A stretch of 32,192 nucleotides of DNA from a virus (IMGVR_UViG_3300025699_000035:1-32192), one strand, 5' to 3'. Positions 1 through 8,476 are shown, numbered from the stretch's first letter. Notes: generated by a model not told the origin, from the letters alone. Translations and numbers: made by a program.

Positions 1-1497
1 GAAGACACAAACGAATCTTTAGAAGAGGACGAATCAGAAAAGGAAGAAAGTGGCAACACTACTCCTGCAGCTCCTATTCATGACGAACATGAAGAGATCT
101 CTGAGACTGATGAGTTATTTAGATCTAACGAAAAAGAATTACTTGACGTAAACGAAGACGGTAGACAAACATTATTACTCAATGATTATAATCAGGCAGA
201 AAGAGATCGAATGATTATACCATACGCTAAACTTAAGCAATATAGAGAGCAAACACGAGCTCGTCAGAATAGGTATTGGAAAGAGACAGAAGTAACGTAC
301 AATGTTCGTGCTAAATGCGCATCGTATATGAAAGATGTAAAGAAAGCGGTACAACCTGCAGTAAGAGAATTTGAAATGAAGAAAGCTGCTTATCAATGGC
401 AGAGAGCATCAACTGCAAAAACTGGTTCAATCAATGTTGATAAGCTATATTCTTATAAGTATGATGAAGATATATTCTCACGTGTTACTCAAATGGCTGA
501 TGCCAAGAGTCATGGTCTTATGCTCTTAGTTGATTACTCCGGTTCTATGCATAATGTTCTCGGTAATGTTATTCAGCAGACTCTACACTTAATAACCTTT
601 TGTAAATCTGTTAATATTCCATTTAGTGTGCATGCCTTTACTACTTCGTATGAAAAGAAACAAACACGAACCGGTTGTATGGATTCCGATGATATGTCAC
701 TTATCGAATTGATTAATTCTGATTTAAATAAAAAGGATTTTGATGAAGCTGTATATAACCTAACGTTACGTCTTGTCACTGCTGGTATAATTGATATGTC
801 TAGTGATGTACTAAATAATTCAAAGATACCTCATCTATTTAATCCTAGAGAATATATAGGTGCTTGTGAAGAATATGGTTCAACTCCTCTTAATCAAGCT
901 TATATGGTTATGAACGATGTTGTTAAGAAGTTTGTTAATAGACATAAAGTGCAAAAGCTAAACTTTGTTACTATCACTGATGGCGATGCAAATAGAATAT
1001 ACACATCTCGTAATAAGATAAAGGCTATAGCGACTACACCGGCATTTCGCGACGGTTCGGCTATTAAAGTCCAAGTTGGTGGTAAGATTATCAATACTCG
1101 TACTGGTAAATTTATGACAACCGATTTATTAGATAATATTCGTAAGACCTATAATGCGAATACGATAGGATTCTTCATTGCTTCAAGAAGTTCTGATTTT
1201 AACTACAGAATTGTTGGTATTGAAATGGATAAGAACCCAGATACATATGTCGAAACACTTGAGGCTAAACGGCAAGCTGCTAAAGAATATAAAAAGTACA
1301 AGTGTGTTGAATTTAAAGATGTCTATGGTTACAACACTTACTATATGCTCAAAGGTGGAGATGGTGAATTAGATACTGTAGCTGATGAATTCAATCCATT
1401 AAATACTAAGTCTATAGGTAAAGACTTTAAGAAGTTTGCAAAATCTAAGAAAACAAATAAAGTGTTAATGCAAAAGATTGGAGCTGAGGTAGCCTAA
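1..1497 (+). CDS. VWA-domain protein, CobT-like (5' partial)
   Basis: The frame is open from base 1, so the gene begins upstream; the ATG at 211 is internal. The visible N-terminal part (about codons 1-70) is very rich in Glu and Asp, as in the acidic region of CobT-type proteins. A von Willebrand A domain follows: the MIDAS motif DYSGSM is encoded near 529-546 and ITDGD near 973. VWA proteins of this kind partner with MoxR/CobS-type AAA ATPases, and such an ATPase is encoded at 1876. By family analogy the pair would form a metal-dependent remodelling or chelatase-like machine. Its substrate in phage is unknown and there is no evidence here for cobalamin synthesis. The stop overlaps the next start. 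The VWA call is strong; the CobT-like label rests on context and the acidic region. Confidence 0.8.
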   Translation, partial: EDTNESLEEDESEKEESGNTTPAAPIHDEHEEISETDELFRSNEKELLDVNEDGRQTLLLNDYNQAERDRMIIPYAKLKQYREQTRARQNRYWKETEVTYNVRAKCASYMKDVKKAVQPAVREFEMKKAAYQWQRASTAKTGSINVDKLYSYKYDEDIFSRVTQMADAKSHGLMLLVDYSGSMHNVLGNVIQQTLHLITFCKSVNIPFSVHAFTTSYEKKQTRTGCMDSDDMSLIELINSDLNKKDFDEAVYNLTLRLVTAGIIDMSSDVLNNSKIPHLFNPREYIGACEEYGSTPLNQAYMVMNDVVKKFVNRHKVQKLNFVTITDGDANRIYTSRNKIKAIATTPAFRDGSAIKVQVGGKIINTRTGKFMTTDLLDNIRKTYNANTIGFFIASRSSDFNYRIVGIEMDKNPDTYVETLEAKRQAAKEYKKYKCVEFKDVYGYNTYYMLKGGDGELDTVADEFNPLNTKSIGKDFKKFAKSKKTNKVLMQKIGAEVA

Positions 1498-1781
1498 TGA
1501 ATGAACCAACTATACTCGATTGGATAAAGCAAGACTTCTCTAGTAACCCTCGAAGGTTCATTATTGAAGTCATTGCATGGATTCTAAGCATTAGCTGTAG
1601 TATCACTATGGCAATCACTGTACCTAATCCACCCTTGATTATTCTATATCCAATATGGATTACAGGATGTACACTGTATGCGTGGGCAGCATGGTCACGA
1701 AAGTCAACAGGCATGCTGGCTAACTATATGCTACTTGCATCTATTGATTTAATTGGGTTATATAGAATGGTTTTCTTATAA
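1497..1781 (+). CDS. small integral membrane protein, unknown function
   Basis: A 94-residue protein whose ATG overlaps the stop of the VWA gene, suggesting translational coupling. After a polar N terminus of about 20 residues it has hydrophobic stretches around residues 21-40, 45-62 and 74-94, consistent with two or three membrane helices. It sits between the VWA protein and the CobS-like ATPase, so it might tether that pair to the membrane, but nothing in the sequence proves this. No enzyme motif is visible and I do not recognise the family with confidence. Confidence 0.7.
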   Translation: MNEPTILDWIKQDFSSNPRRFIIEVIAWILSISCSITMAITVPNPPLIILYPIWITGCTLYAWAAWSRKSTGMLANYMLLASIDLIGLYRMVFL

Positions 1782-1812
1782 CAAAATGATCTAAATAAAG
1801 TGAAAATAAAGG

Positions 1813-1841
1813 TATACAATTACAGCTACATGTGATATAAT
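1813..1841 (+). promoter_or_regulatory. sigma-70-type promoter upstream of the CobS-like gene
   Basis: TATACA (1813-1818) and TATAAT (1836-1841) are separated by exactly 17 bases. A CTAAATA element (1791-1797), followed by GTGAAA, lies just upstream, as in the copies at 25887 and 26212. Transcription would start near 1848, ahead of the ATG at 1876. Confidence 0.8.
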
Positions 1842-1875
1842 ATACTTTATAAATTAATGAAACAGGACTTATATT

Positions 1876-3015
1876 ATGAAAATCTCTACAATGACTATCC
1901 TGAAAACTCTGGCTAATAACTACCCAGATACTACGGTTTTTCGTAAGAACATTATCGACACTACTGCTCGCAAAATGGGTTACACTGGAAAAGATTTTGA
2001 TTGTCTTATGACAAAAGAGAATCGAGTTAAGATTGGTTCTTATGACCTTTCTGCTGTATTACCAAAACCAACTGTTGAAGCTTCTCAACCAACGGCTGTA
2101 ATGTCTATGGTTGCTTCAGTTACGAATTCTGAAAAGACATTAGTTGAAGTTGATCCAACATTTGTTCCATGGGGACCATTTGCTGATATAACTAAAATTC
2201 TTAAATCTCAAATGTTTTTTCCAGTCTATATCTCTGGGTTGTCAGGTAACGGTAAGACGTTTATGGCTGAACAAGCTTGTGCTAAACTCAAGCGTCAAGT
2301 CATTCGAGTTCAAATCAATCCTGAAACTGATGAAGATGATTTGATTGGTGGTTTTAGACTTATAAATGGAGAGACAGTTTTCGCTAAAGGTCCAGTTCTA
2401 AAAGCAATGGAGTCTGGTTCGATTCTCTTACTTGATGAGATTGATCGTGCTACTAATAAGATTATGTGTCTTCAAGGTATTCTTGAAGGTAAACCAGTCT
2501 TGGTTAAAAAGACGGGTGATATTGTCAAGCCTGCTCCAGGATTCAACGTTATTGCTACGGCAAATACAAAAGGTAAAGGATCAGAGGATGGTCGCTTTAC
2601 AGCTGCTTCGATCATAGATGATGCATTCTTAGAACGATTCAATATCTCTATTGATCAAAAGTTTCCTTCTAAATCAATTGAAGAGAAGATCTTAAACCGC
2701 CACTTTGAGAAGTTTACTAGTAAACCTGATATTGACTTTGTTAATCATCTTGTCAATTGGGCTGATATCATTCGTAAGACTTTCTATGATGATGGCATTG
2801 ATGAAGTTGTTTCGACTCGTCGATTATGTCACATAGTACAAACATTCTCAATCTTTGATAACAAATCTAAGGCAATTGATCTTTGTATCTCCCGCTTCGA
2901 TGACGATACTAAGGAAGCATTCTTAGATCTCTACTCTAAAGTAGATGCTGGAGTCATTATCGAGCCACTTGATGAGCATGACCCGATGCGACATACAACT
3001 CATCATAGCTACTAA
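1876..3015 (+). CDS. cobS: CobS-like MoxR-type AAA+ ATPase
   Basis: A 379-residue AAA+ ATPase. An N-terminal helical region of about 100 residues is followed by Walker A GLSGNGKT (residues 121-128), Walker B ILLLDEID (183-190) and a sensor region with NVIATANTKG, then an Asp-rich segment and ERF arginine-finger-like residues. This layout matches CobS, the AAA subunit of aerobic cobaltochelatase. CobS-like genes are common in marine T4-like phages, where the role is unproven. The VWA gene two positions upstream is the expected partner. The start is preceded by CAGGA with good spacing, and a strong promoter lies upstream. A general remodelling ATPase, for instance in virion maturation or in host takeover, is as plausible as a cobalamin role. 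Confidence 0.85.
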   Translation: MKISTMTILKTLANNYPDTTVFRKNIIDTTARKMGYTGKDFDCLMTKENRVKIGSYDLSAVLPKPTVEASQPTAVMSMVASVTNSEKTLVEVDPTFVPWGPFADITKILKSQMFFPVYISGLSGNGKTFMAEQACAKLKRQVIRVQINPETDEDDLIGGFRLINGETVFAKGPVLKAMESGSILLLDEIDRATNKIMCLQGILEGKPVLVKKTGDIVKPAPGFNVIATANTKGKGSEDGRFTAASIIDDAFLERFNISIDQKFPSKSIEEKILNRHFEKFTSKPDIDFVNHLVNWADIIRKTFYDDGIDEVVSTRRLCHIVQTFSIFDNKSKAIDLCISRFDDDTKEAFLDLYSKVDAGVIIEPLDEHDPMRHTTHHSY

Positions 3016-3041
3016 TTAAACATAACACATAGGATAATATA

Positions 3042-3485
3042 ATGAAACAAGATACACAATTTGATGTAAACAAATATAAGTTCAGTGAAGGTCAGCTACT
3101 CGAAGATTTAACTGCTTATATTCAATCAACATATTCAGAGCACTATTCGAAGAACAAATTCCAATCCACAGAGTTCATTATCGATTGTGGCCATGGAGAA
3201 GGTTTCGCTTTAGGTAATGTACTTAAGTATGTTCAGCGATACGGTAAGAAAGGTGGCAAGAATCGTGCAGATCTCTTAAAGGTATTACACTATGCAATTA
3301 TTGCTTTAAGCGTACACGACCAAGAGATCGAAAAGCGAGCAATCAAATCAATAGAACCTGATGTGGATATGGATCCATATTGGGATGCTCGAGCTAATGA
3401 CCGCTTAAATTCTCATTACGGCCAACCCAAAACAGGTACTAGAGATAATGACAGTTATCGCCAAATGCCCACAGAATTCTTATAA
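3042..3485 (+). CDS. DUF3310-like protein
   Basis: 147 residues. The central segment, residues about 56-95, carries the pattern LGNVLKYVQRYGKKGG followed by DLLKVLHYA, which is characteristic of the phage DUF3310 family (small helical proteins sometimes annotated as nucleotide-kinase-like without biochemical proof). The C-terminal 40 residues are polar and low in conservation-type motifs. It follows the CobS-like gene after 26 bases, probably on the same transcript, and precedes the gp45 promoter. Confidence 0.6.
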   Translation: MKQDTQFDVNKYKFSEGQLLEDLTAYIQSTYSEHYSKNKFQSTEFIIDCGHGEGFALGNVLKYVQRYGKKGGKNRADLLKVLHYAIIALSVHDQEIEKRAIKSIEPDVDMDPYWDARANDRLNSHYGQPKTGTRDNDSYRQMPTEFL

Positions 3486-3494
3486 AAATAACAG

Positions 3495-3523
3495 TTTACA
3501 TTTGCACTAAAGTATGATATAAT
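3495..3523 (+). promoter_or_regulatory. sigma-70-type promoter for the gp45 operon
   Basis: TTTACA (3495-3500), 17-base spacer, TATAAT (3518-3523). The spacer contains CTAAAGTATGA, shared with the promoters at 8656 and 13675, so the three look like recent copies. It lies 27 bases ahead of the gp45 ATG. Confidence 0.88.
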
Positions 3524-3549
3524 ATATAATCTTAAACAGGAGAAACAGT

Positions 3550-4233
3550 ATGACAGTAAGTATTTCAAATGATACTCTATCTGTACTCAGGAACTTTTCA
3601 AGCATTAATCCTAATGTTGTGTTAAAGCCTGGACAAGAAGTTAAAACAATTTCAGAAGCCAAGAATATTCTTGCAGTGGCTGAGATTGCAGAAGACTTCC
3701 CTACAGAAATGGGCATCTACGATCTTAATGAATTTCTATCGGTGGTGAATCTGGTGAATGATCCCAAGCTAAACTTTGGTGATAATCATGTAGATATCGT
3801 TGGTGGTAACTCAAAGGTTAAGTATTTCTTTTCGGATTCAAGTATTTTAACGACACCTCAAAAGGACATTACCATGCCCAGCTGTGAGGTCGAAGTATCA
3901 TTTACCCATGATACCTTGTCGCAAATCCGTAAAGCCGCATCAGCATTAGGTCACAGTGAAATGTCAATCACTGCTACTGATGAAGGTGTAAATATTAAAG
4001 TATTTGACTCAAAGGATAGTTCAGCTAATATATATAATATACAGCTTGCAAATGATGCTGGTTACACAGAAGGTCAATTCGAATTCGTAATCAACATCAA
4101 CAACTTGAAGCTGCTAGATGGAGACTATGAAGTTAAAATCTCATCTAAACTTATTTCCGAATGGAAAAACACAACCCAAGCTGTAAGATATTACATTGCC
4201 TTGGAAAAAAATAGTAACTATAACTCTCAATAG
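3550..4233 (+). CDS. 45: sliding clamp (gp45), DNA polymerase processivity factor
   Basis: At 227 residues it is almost exactly the size of T4 gp45 (228). The N terminus, a helix followed by an acidic strand region (MGIYDLNEFLSVVNLV), and the two-domain beta-rich pattern fit the T4 clamp. The gene is the first of a gp45-gp44-gp62-regA-gp43 series, the canonical T4 replication cluster in conserved order, which makes the call secure. The clamp trimer encircles DNA, tethers gp43, and in T4 also activates late transcription. The TATAAATA late promoters in this window suggest the same link here. AGGAG at 3539-3543 sets the start. Confidence 0.9.
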   Translation: MTVSISNDTLSVLRNFSSINPNVVLKPGQEVKTISEAKNILAVAEIAEDFPTEMGIYDLNEFLSVVNLVNDPKLNFGDNHVDIVGGNSKVKYFFSDSSILTTPQKDITMPSCEVEVSFTHDTLSQIRKAASALGHSEMSITATDEGVNIKVFDSKDSSANIYNIQLANDAGYTEGQFEFVININNLKLLDGDYEVKISSKLISEWKNTTQAVRYYIALEKNSNYNSQ

Positions 4234-4242
4234 GAGAACAAC

Positions 4243-4506
4243 ATGTCAGAAGAAAACACAACAGAAGTGCAAGAAGAGGCCACAGAGGTTCAATTGTCAT
4301 TTGCTGATATCGCCGCCGTAGTACAAATTATCGATATTACTACAAAGCGTGGTGCATATGAAGGCGCTGAACTTGAAAGCGTTGGTAAAGTACGTAATCG
4401 CTTTGCCGCATTCGTAGAAGCTCAGCAGGCTGCTCAAGAACCAGAAGCTGGAAGCGCTACTGCCACAGACGAATCAGGTGATCCTGTCGAAGTCGAAGAA
4501 GTCTAA
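4243..4506 (+). CDS. small acidic protein between gp45 and gp44
   Basis: 87 residues, strongly acidic at both ends, with a central segment (LSFADIAAVVQIIDI then TKRGAYEGAELESVG) that looks like a conserved helical core. Small acidic proteins of this type sit next to gp45 in marine T4-like phages. I know of no function. It starts 10 bases after gp45 with a good ribosome site (AGGAGAA), so it is expressed with the clamp. Binding to a replication or transcription component is a guess from context. Confidence 0.7.
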   Translation: MSEENTTEVQEEATEVQLSFADIAAVVQIIDITTKRGAYEGAELESVGKVRNRFAAFVEAQQAAQEPEAGSATATDESGDPVEVEEV

Positions 4507-4533
4507 TTTAAAACAAACTAAAGGTCTTATATA

Positions 4534-4794
4534 ATGGTTACAAGTGAAAAGCAATTGCTCATCGAAGCTCTCAAAAAAGGTAGTGTTACCGTAACATTCA
4601 CTAAGGTTAATTCTGGTGAAATACGTGTAATGCCATGTACATTAAATCCCGAGGTACTTACTGCTAATGGCATTGATACCGTTACTGTCGAAAGTCAAAA
4701 ACCCACGAACGATCAAATCGTTTGCTGGTCTTTGGACAAAGATGCGTGGCGATCATTCAATGCTGATACAGTAGTTTCTTGGGAGGTCCTTTAA
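4534..4794 (+). CDS. WYL_2/Sm-like SH3-barrel protein (DUF2693 type)
   Basis: 86 residues. The pattern, a short N-terminal helix (LLIEALKKGSVTVTFTK), then RVMPCTLNPEVL, then WSLDKDAWRSFNADTVVSWEVL, is typical of the phage Sm-like SH3 beta-barrel family (PF10902, formerly DUF2693), found widely in T4-like phages. Its biochemical role is unknown; nucleic-acid binding is often assumed from the fold. The stop codon overlaps the gp44 start by one base, and its last codons contain the gp44 ribosome binding site (GGGAGG). Confidence 0.7.
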   Translation: MVTSEKQLLIEALKKGSVTVTFTKVNSGEIRVMPCTLNPEVLTANGIDTVTVESQKPTNDQIVCWSLDKDAWRSFNADTVVSWEVL

Positions 4795-5729
4795 TGAATG
4801 AATTTTTATGGGTAGAAAAGTATCGACCACAACGAATTAGCGACATAGTCTTACCTCGTATAATCAAAAAAACGTTTGAAGATATTGTTAAAGGAGGTGA
4901 CCTACACAATATGCTTCTTACCGGTACAGCCGGTCTTGGTAAGACTACTGTAGCTAAAGCGTTATGCAAAGAACTCGATCTCGATTATATTCTAATCAAT
5001 GGATCGGAAGAAGGCAATATCGATACGCTACGCGGAAAGATCAAAAAGTTTGCATCAACAGTTTCTCTTCAGGGTGGCTACAAAGTAGTCATCTTGGATG
5101 AGGCAGACTATCTTAACGCACAATCAACACAACCAGCACTTCGTGGATTCATTGAAGAATTCTCTTCTAATTGCAGATTTATTCTAACGTGTAACTTCAA
5201 GAATCGTATTATTGAACCACTACATTCTCGATGTACACCAATTGAATTCAATATTGCTAAGAAGGATCATCCAGCATTAATGGCTTCCTTTATGGAAAGA
5301 TGCGAAATGATACTCAAAGATGAAGGTATTGAATATGACAAAGCAGTCATTGCTGAAATCATTATGAAGTACTGTCCTGATTGGCGTCGTGTTCTTAATG
5401 AACTACAACGTTATTCAGCGTCAGGTGTAATTGATTCAGGCATCTTAGTTTCGATATCAGAAGTAAATATTGAAACTCTTATGAAGTCTCTTAAAGGTAA
5501 GAACTTTAAAGGTATGCGTCAATGGGTAGTTGATAACATTGATGTTGAACCTGCTGCACTATTCAGACGTATATACGACAACATGGGTGACTATATTGAT
5601 CCACAATCTATACCTCAACTTGTTCTTATCCTCGCTGATTATCAATACAAGAATGCATTCGTAGCTGATCATGAACTCAATGTGGTAGCATGCCTCACTG
5701 AAATCATGGCAGGGGTTCAGTTCAAATGA
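4794..5729 (+). CDS. 44: clamp loader large subunit (gp44)
   Basis: 311 residues (T4 gp44 is 319). AAA+ ATPase with Walker A GTAGLGKT (residues 44-51), Walker B VVILDEADYL (near 99-108) and the LHSRC arginine-finger motif typical of clamp loader subunits. Together with gp62 it opens the gp45 ring and loads it at primer ends. ATG 4794 is preferred over the in-frame TTG at 4779, because GGGAGG (4781-4786) lies seven bases before it and the product then begins MNEFLWVEKYRP, the usual gp44 N terminus. The stop overlaps the gp62 start, as expected for two proteins that assemble together. Confidence 0.95.
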   Translation: MNEFLWVEKYRPQRISDIVLPRIIKKTFEDIVKGGDLHNMLLTGTAGLGKTTVAKALCKELDLDYILINGSEEGNIDTLRGKIKKFASTVSLQGGYKVVILDEADYLNAQSTQPALRGFIEEFSSNCRFILTCNFKNRIIEPLHSRCTPIEFNIAKKDHPALMASFMERCEMILKDEGIEYDKAVIAEIIMKYCPDWRRVLNELQRYSASGVIDSGILVSISEVNIETLMKSLKGKNFKGMRQWVVDNIDVEPAALFRRIYDNMGDYIDPQSIPQLVLILADYQYKNAFVADHELNVVACLTEIMAGVQFK

Positions 5730-6103
5730 ACCCATTCGAATACATAAATGCCATCAACAATACCAAGAAAGACATCATGGTAGATGACATTGCTGAATCT
5801 AAATACACGCCGTTTATGGTCAATAGGAGCTTATCTTATTTCCCAGACACGGTGTTGTATGCCAACGAAATGAATATCCAACATCATATTGATAACCGCC
5901 TTCAATTTGATTTCTTTATAAATATAGTTAAGAAAAAGAAAAGGTTCTCTAAATGGTCTAAACCTGAAGAGATCTCTGATTTGAATGTCGTAAAAGAATA
6001 TTATGGTTATAGCAATGAAAAAGCTAAATCTGTATTATCATTATTTACTGATGAACACTTAACTGAATTGAGAAAAAGGATGAACAAAGGTGGAAAACAA
6101 TAA
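5726..6103 (+). CDS. 62: clamp loader small subunit (gp62)
   Basis: 125 residues, overlapping the gp44 stop by 4 bases. Sequence similarity to T4 gp62 (187 residues) is weak by eye, but position between gp44 and regA is diagnostic, and short gp62 versions are usual in marine T4-like phages. Features include NPFEYINAINNTKKDIM at the N terminus and a basic KKKKRFSKW segment in the middle. It joins four gp44 subunits to form the loader. The last codons contain AAGGA (6076-6080), which could serve as ribosome site for the next gene. Confidence 0.85.
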   Translation: MNPFEYINAINNTKKDIMVDDIAESKYTPFMVNRSLSYFPDTVLYANEMNIQHHIDNRLQFDFFINIVKKKKRFSKWSKPEEISDLNVVKEYYGYSNEKAKSVLSLFTDEHLTELRKRMNKGGKQ

Positions 6104-6518
6104 TCAACAAACTAGCCCGTGGACACCAGCTGACATGCTGGAAGTCAACCTAAACGAACCTGATGATTTTTTAAAGATCAAAGAAACATTAACTCGTATT
6201 GGCGTGGCATCTCGTAAAGACAATAAGCTATATCAAAGTTGTCACATATTACATAAGCAAGGTCGATACTTTATCGTTCACTTTAAAGAGTTATTCTTAT
6301 TAGATGGTAAGCCATCAAACTTAATTGAGAATGATATTCAACGCCGTAATACAATTGCTACGTTATTAAGTGATTGGGGTTTAGTCGAGATTGGTAGTGT
6401 TAACGCATTCGAAAGCCTCGATAAAGCTCCGTTAAGACAGATTAAAGTTATTCCTCATAAAGATAAAAATCTATGGGAACTATGTCCTAAATATAATATA
6501 GGCAATAATCCTAATTAG
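6090..6518 (+). CDS. regA: RegA translational repressor
   Basis: Clear RegA: residues 16-38 (MLEVNLNEPDDFLKIKETLTRIG; shown here in part) align with the T4 RegA N terminus, followed by YQSCHILHKQGRYFIVHFKE and NTIATLLSDWGL. RegA binds mRNA near start codons of early genes and autoregulates. The listed GTG start (6090) has AAGGA nine bases upstream and overlaps gp62 by 14 bases. The alternative ATG at 6135 aligns exactly with the T4 start but has only a weak GGA upstream, so the true product is 127 or 142 residues. Gene order clamp loader-RegA matches T4. Confidence 0.92.
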   Translation: MENNNQQTSPWTPADMLEVNLNEPDDFLKIKETLTRIGVASRKDNKLYQSCHILHKQGRYFIVHFKELFLLDGKPSNLIENDIQRRNTIATLLSDWGLVEIGSVNAFESLDKAPLRQIKVIPHKDKNLWELCPKYNIGNNPN

Positions 6519-6530
6519 GAGATAGTAATA

Positions 6531-7838
6531 ATGGCGATAAAAGATAAGTTTTCAAACGCAGCAAATGAAGCAGCAGGTATAATTGATGAATTGAGTATAG
6601 ATCATCATATTCAAGAAGAATTTCCTAATTTGGCTTCTAGCAATGGAGAAGATGAAAATTTGAGTATGTCAGAGTACGCAGCAGCTGCTGGAATCACAGC
6701 AGGGCAGCCAATTAAATTTTCTGATATGTTTGGTTTGTCTAACTTTGATAAGTTTTATTTAAAGCCAGGTTACAGAAAGCAATGGTACAAATTAGACACC
6801 CGATTTGTCCTTTCTCCACACGAATCAACACAATATGGCTTCGGTAATAAAAACAACTATATACATTTCCCCTACGTGTACTCACGTAATTATGCACAGG
6901 CCGAGCTCGGGTTTGGACAAGTTAATGCGAATATTCCTGCTATTGGATCTAGGAATACTAATCTTAAAATTCCTGGTTATAGCAGATGTGATATTAAACT
7001 AATAGACCATGCCGAAGAGCTTGATGATGACAGTTCTACGGTACTATATACTGAAGGATATCCTGATATTAGACTAGATATCAAATCGTATGACGAATAT
7101 CCTCGTTATACTTATGCAGCCCGCGACCTTAATCCTGACCTTTATGATCCTCATTGGAACTGGATGAAAATTACTGGTAGATGGGTCACTCGTTCTAATA
7201 ACACTTTACAGTCAATTCCGACTAGCTATTACTTTTGGAGAGGCGGCTCCGAGGTGCAAACTGACTCCTATGCTTCCTATGGTGTCTCGAATATACAATC
7301 TTGGACGTATCAAGACGCCTTAAATAACCCGGGTGGTCTTGTGAAATGTAACCATAATCAAACAATCACTAATCCTAGAGTGAATAAGATCTTTGAGACT
7401 GTCATGCCAAACGGTATATTTAACTCTAGGAATGATGATGTATTATATTGGGATAAGCCTACAACTATGGAAGAGGTCGCTGATAATTATATAAAATTTT
7501 TTGGACTGTACGGCACACCTAACCATGCGCCGATTTGGGGTACTAGATACGCAGATACTGATAATCGTCGTGACTTTAAGTTTTTCCCAGCTGGGTTCCA
7601 CAACGTCTCTTATTTTGGTGGTTCTGGTACAAAATCATACCGTTGGGTTGTACCTCAAGACGGCAGTGATAACTTTCAAGTAATGTATGGTAATGCTAGA
7701 AAATTTTCTGATGTTAGGTTTAGTACTAATGCAGAACACGCGGATAATGAATATACTATAGAATTTCTTGTCGATCATGATGAGAATCCATGGAAGTCGG
7801 CTAATACTGATGCAGGCGAATATTTTAAATATTTTTAA
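6531..7838 (+). CDS. unknown 435-residue protein, possibly structural
   Basis: I do not recognise this protein. It is rich in Tyr, Asn, Trp and Gly with no membrane segment, signal peptide or enzyme motif. An N-terminal helical part (residues 1-55) leads into AGQPIKFSDMFGLS, reminiscent of the short IxxSDxxG segments in phage tail and virion proteins. The rest looks beta-rich, with aromatic repeats such as YPRYTYAARDL and DPHWNWMKITGRW. It interrupts the replication cluster between regA and hsp20. A good ribosome site (TTAGGAGA) precedes ATG 6531. A virion or cell-surface role is inference only. Confidence 0.7.
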   Translation: MAIKDKFSNAANEAAGIIDELSIDHHIQEEFPNLASSNGEDENLSMSEYAAAAGITAGQPIKFSDMFGLSNFDKFYLKPGYRKQWYKLDTRFVLSPHESTQYGFGNKNNYIHFPYVYSRNYAQAELGFGQVNANIPAIGSRNTNLKIPGYSRCDIKLIDHAEELDDDSSTVLYTEGYPDIRLDIKSYDEYPRYTYAARDLNPDLYDPHWNWMKITGRWVTRSNNTLQSIPTSYYFWRGGSEVQTDSYASYGVSNIQSWTYQDALNNPGGLVKCNHNQTITNPRVNKIFETVMPNGIFNSRNDDVLYWDKPTTMEEVADNYIKFFGLYGTPNHAPIWGTRYADTDNRRDFKFFPAGFHNVSYFGGSGTKSYRWVVPQDGSDNFQVMYGNARKFSDVRFSTNAEHADNEYTIEFLVDHDENPWKSANTDAGEYFKYF

Positions 7839-7867
7839 ATATAAGTGATCTAAATATTATATTTTTT

Positions 7868-7902
7868 ACTAAAGTATTTTCACATAAGTATTATACTTTA
7901 GT
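7868..7902. repeat. 10-bp inverted repeat upstream of hsp20
   Basis: ACTAAAGTAT (7868-7877) and ATACTTTAGT (7893-7902) are perfect inverse copies with a 15-base loop; one further pair (7867/7903) extends it. The right arm abuts the TATAAATA late promoter. It may be a transcript-end hairpin of the 435-residue gene or an operator. No T-tract follows. Confidence 0.6.
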
Positions 7903-7909
7903 ATAAATA
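7902..7909 (+). promoter_or_regulatory. T4-type late promoter before hsp20
   Basis: Exact TATAAATA, the T4 late consensus, in a 137-base intergenic region, 67 bases ahead of the hsp20 ATG. A CTAAATA element also occurs at 7850-7856. No TTTACA-N17-TATAAT promoter is present here, so hsp20 may be expressed late. Confidence 0.6.
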
Positions 7910-7975
7910 AAAATGAACCGCTGAATATTCAGGGTTCTATTACTAACCTTGCTAATTTAAATAGGAGGTCAAAAA

Positions 7976-8431
7976 ATGACTAATGCAAGACTACACGTAC
8001 CACGTTCACTTTTTCTCGGATTCGAAGGTTTATTTGACGATTTAGAGAGGATTCATTCTTCTGCGCGCAATGGGGATAACTATCCACCTCATAACGTTGT
8101 GAAGATTGATGATGAGAATTTCCTCATTGAACTAGCAGTTGCAGGCTTTACTGAAGACGACTTAAACGTTGAAGTAAAGGAAGGCATACTGAAAGTTGCT
8201 GGAGAGATAAAAGACCAAGGGAATAATGAATACGTTCATAAAGGCATTTCGTCTCGCAGGTTCGAGAAATCATTTAGGATTTCAGAATTTGTAGTAATCG
8301 ACGATGCAGATCTAAGGAATGGCATACTTGTGGTGAAAGCCAGAGTTGAATTTCCAGAAGAGAAGCGTCCTAGGAAGATCAATATCGGATCTGCTGGGAC
8401 CTCAACCGAAAAAACCTTTATCCAAGATTGA
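7976..8431 (+). CDS. hsp20: Hsp20/alpha-crystallin small heat shock protein
   Basis: 151 residues with the alpha-crystallin domain at about residues 38-135: VVKIDDENFLIELAVAGF, DDLNVEVKEGILKVAGE, then the IbpA-like RRFEKSFRIS and LRNGILVVKARV. This is an ATP-independent holdase for partly unfolded proteins. Phage Hsp20 is a hallmark of marine T4-like phages, where it has been proposed to help capsid or tail assembly. It has a very strong ribosome site (AGGAGGT, 7963-7969). The short C-terminal tail ends with GTSTEKTFIQD. Confidence 0.93.
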   Translation: MTNARLHVPRSLFLGFEGLFDDLERIHSSARNGDNYPPHNVVKIDDENFLIELAVAGFTEDDLNVEVKEGILKVAGEIKDQGNNEYVHKGISSRRFEKSFRISEFVVIDDADLRNGILVVKARVEFPEEKRPRKINIGSAGTSTEKTFIQD

Positions 8432-8476
8432 TTCAGTTGAATACCAGTAGAATTAACTAATCTACTGGAGAGAATT

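Noticed and set aside
1876-3015. Evidence for phage cobalamin biosynthesis from cobS
   Set aside because: Only the AAA and VWA subunit types are present; no large chelatase subunit or other B12 genes are visible, so a different remodelling role is equally likely.
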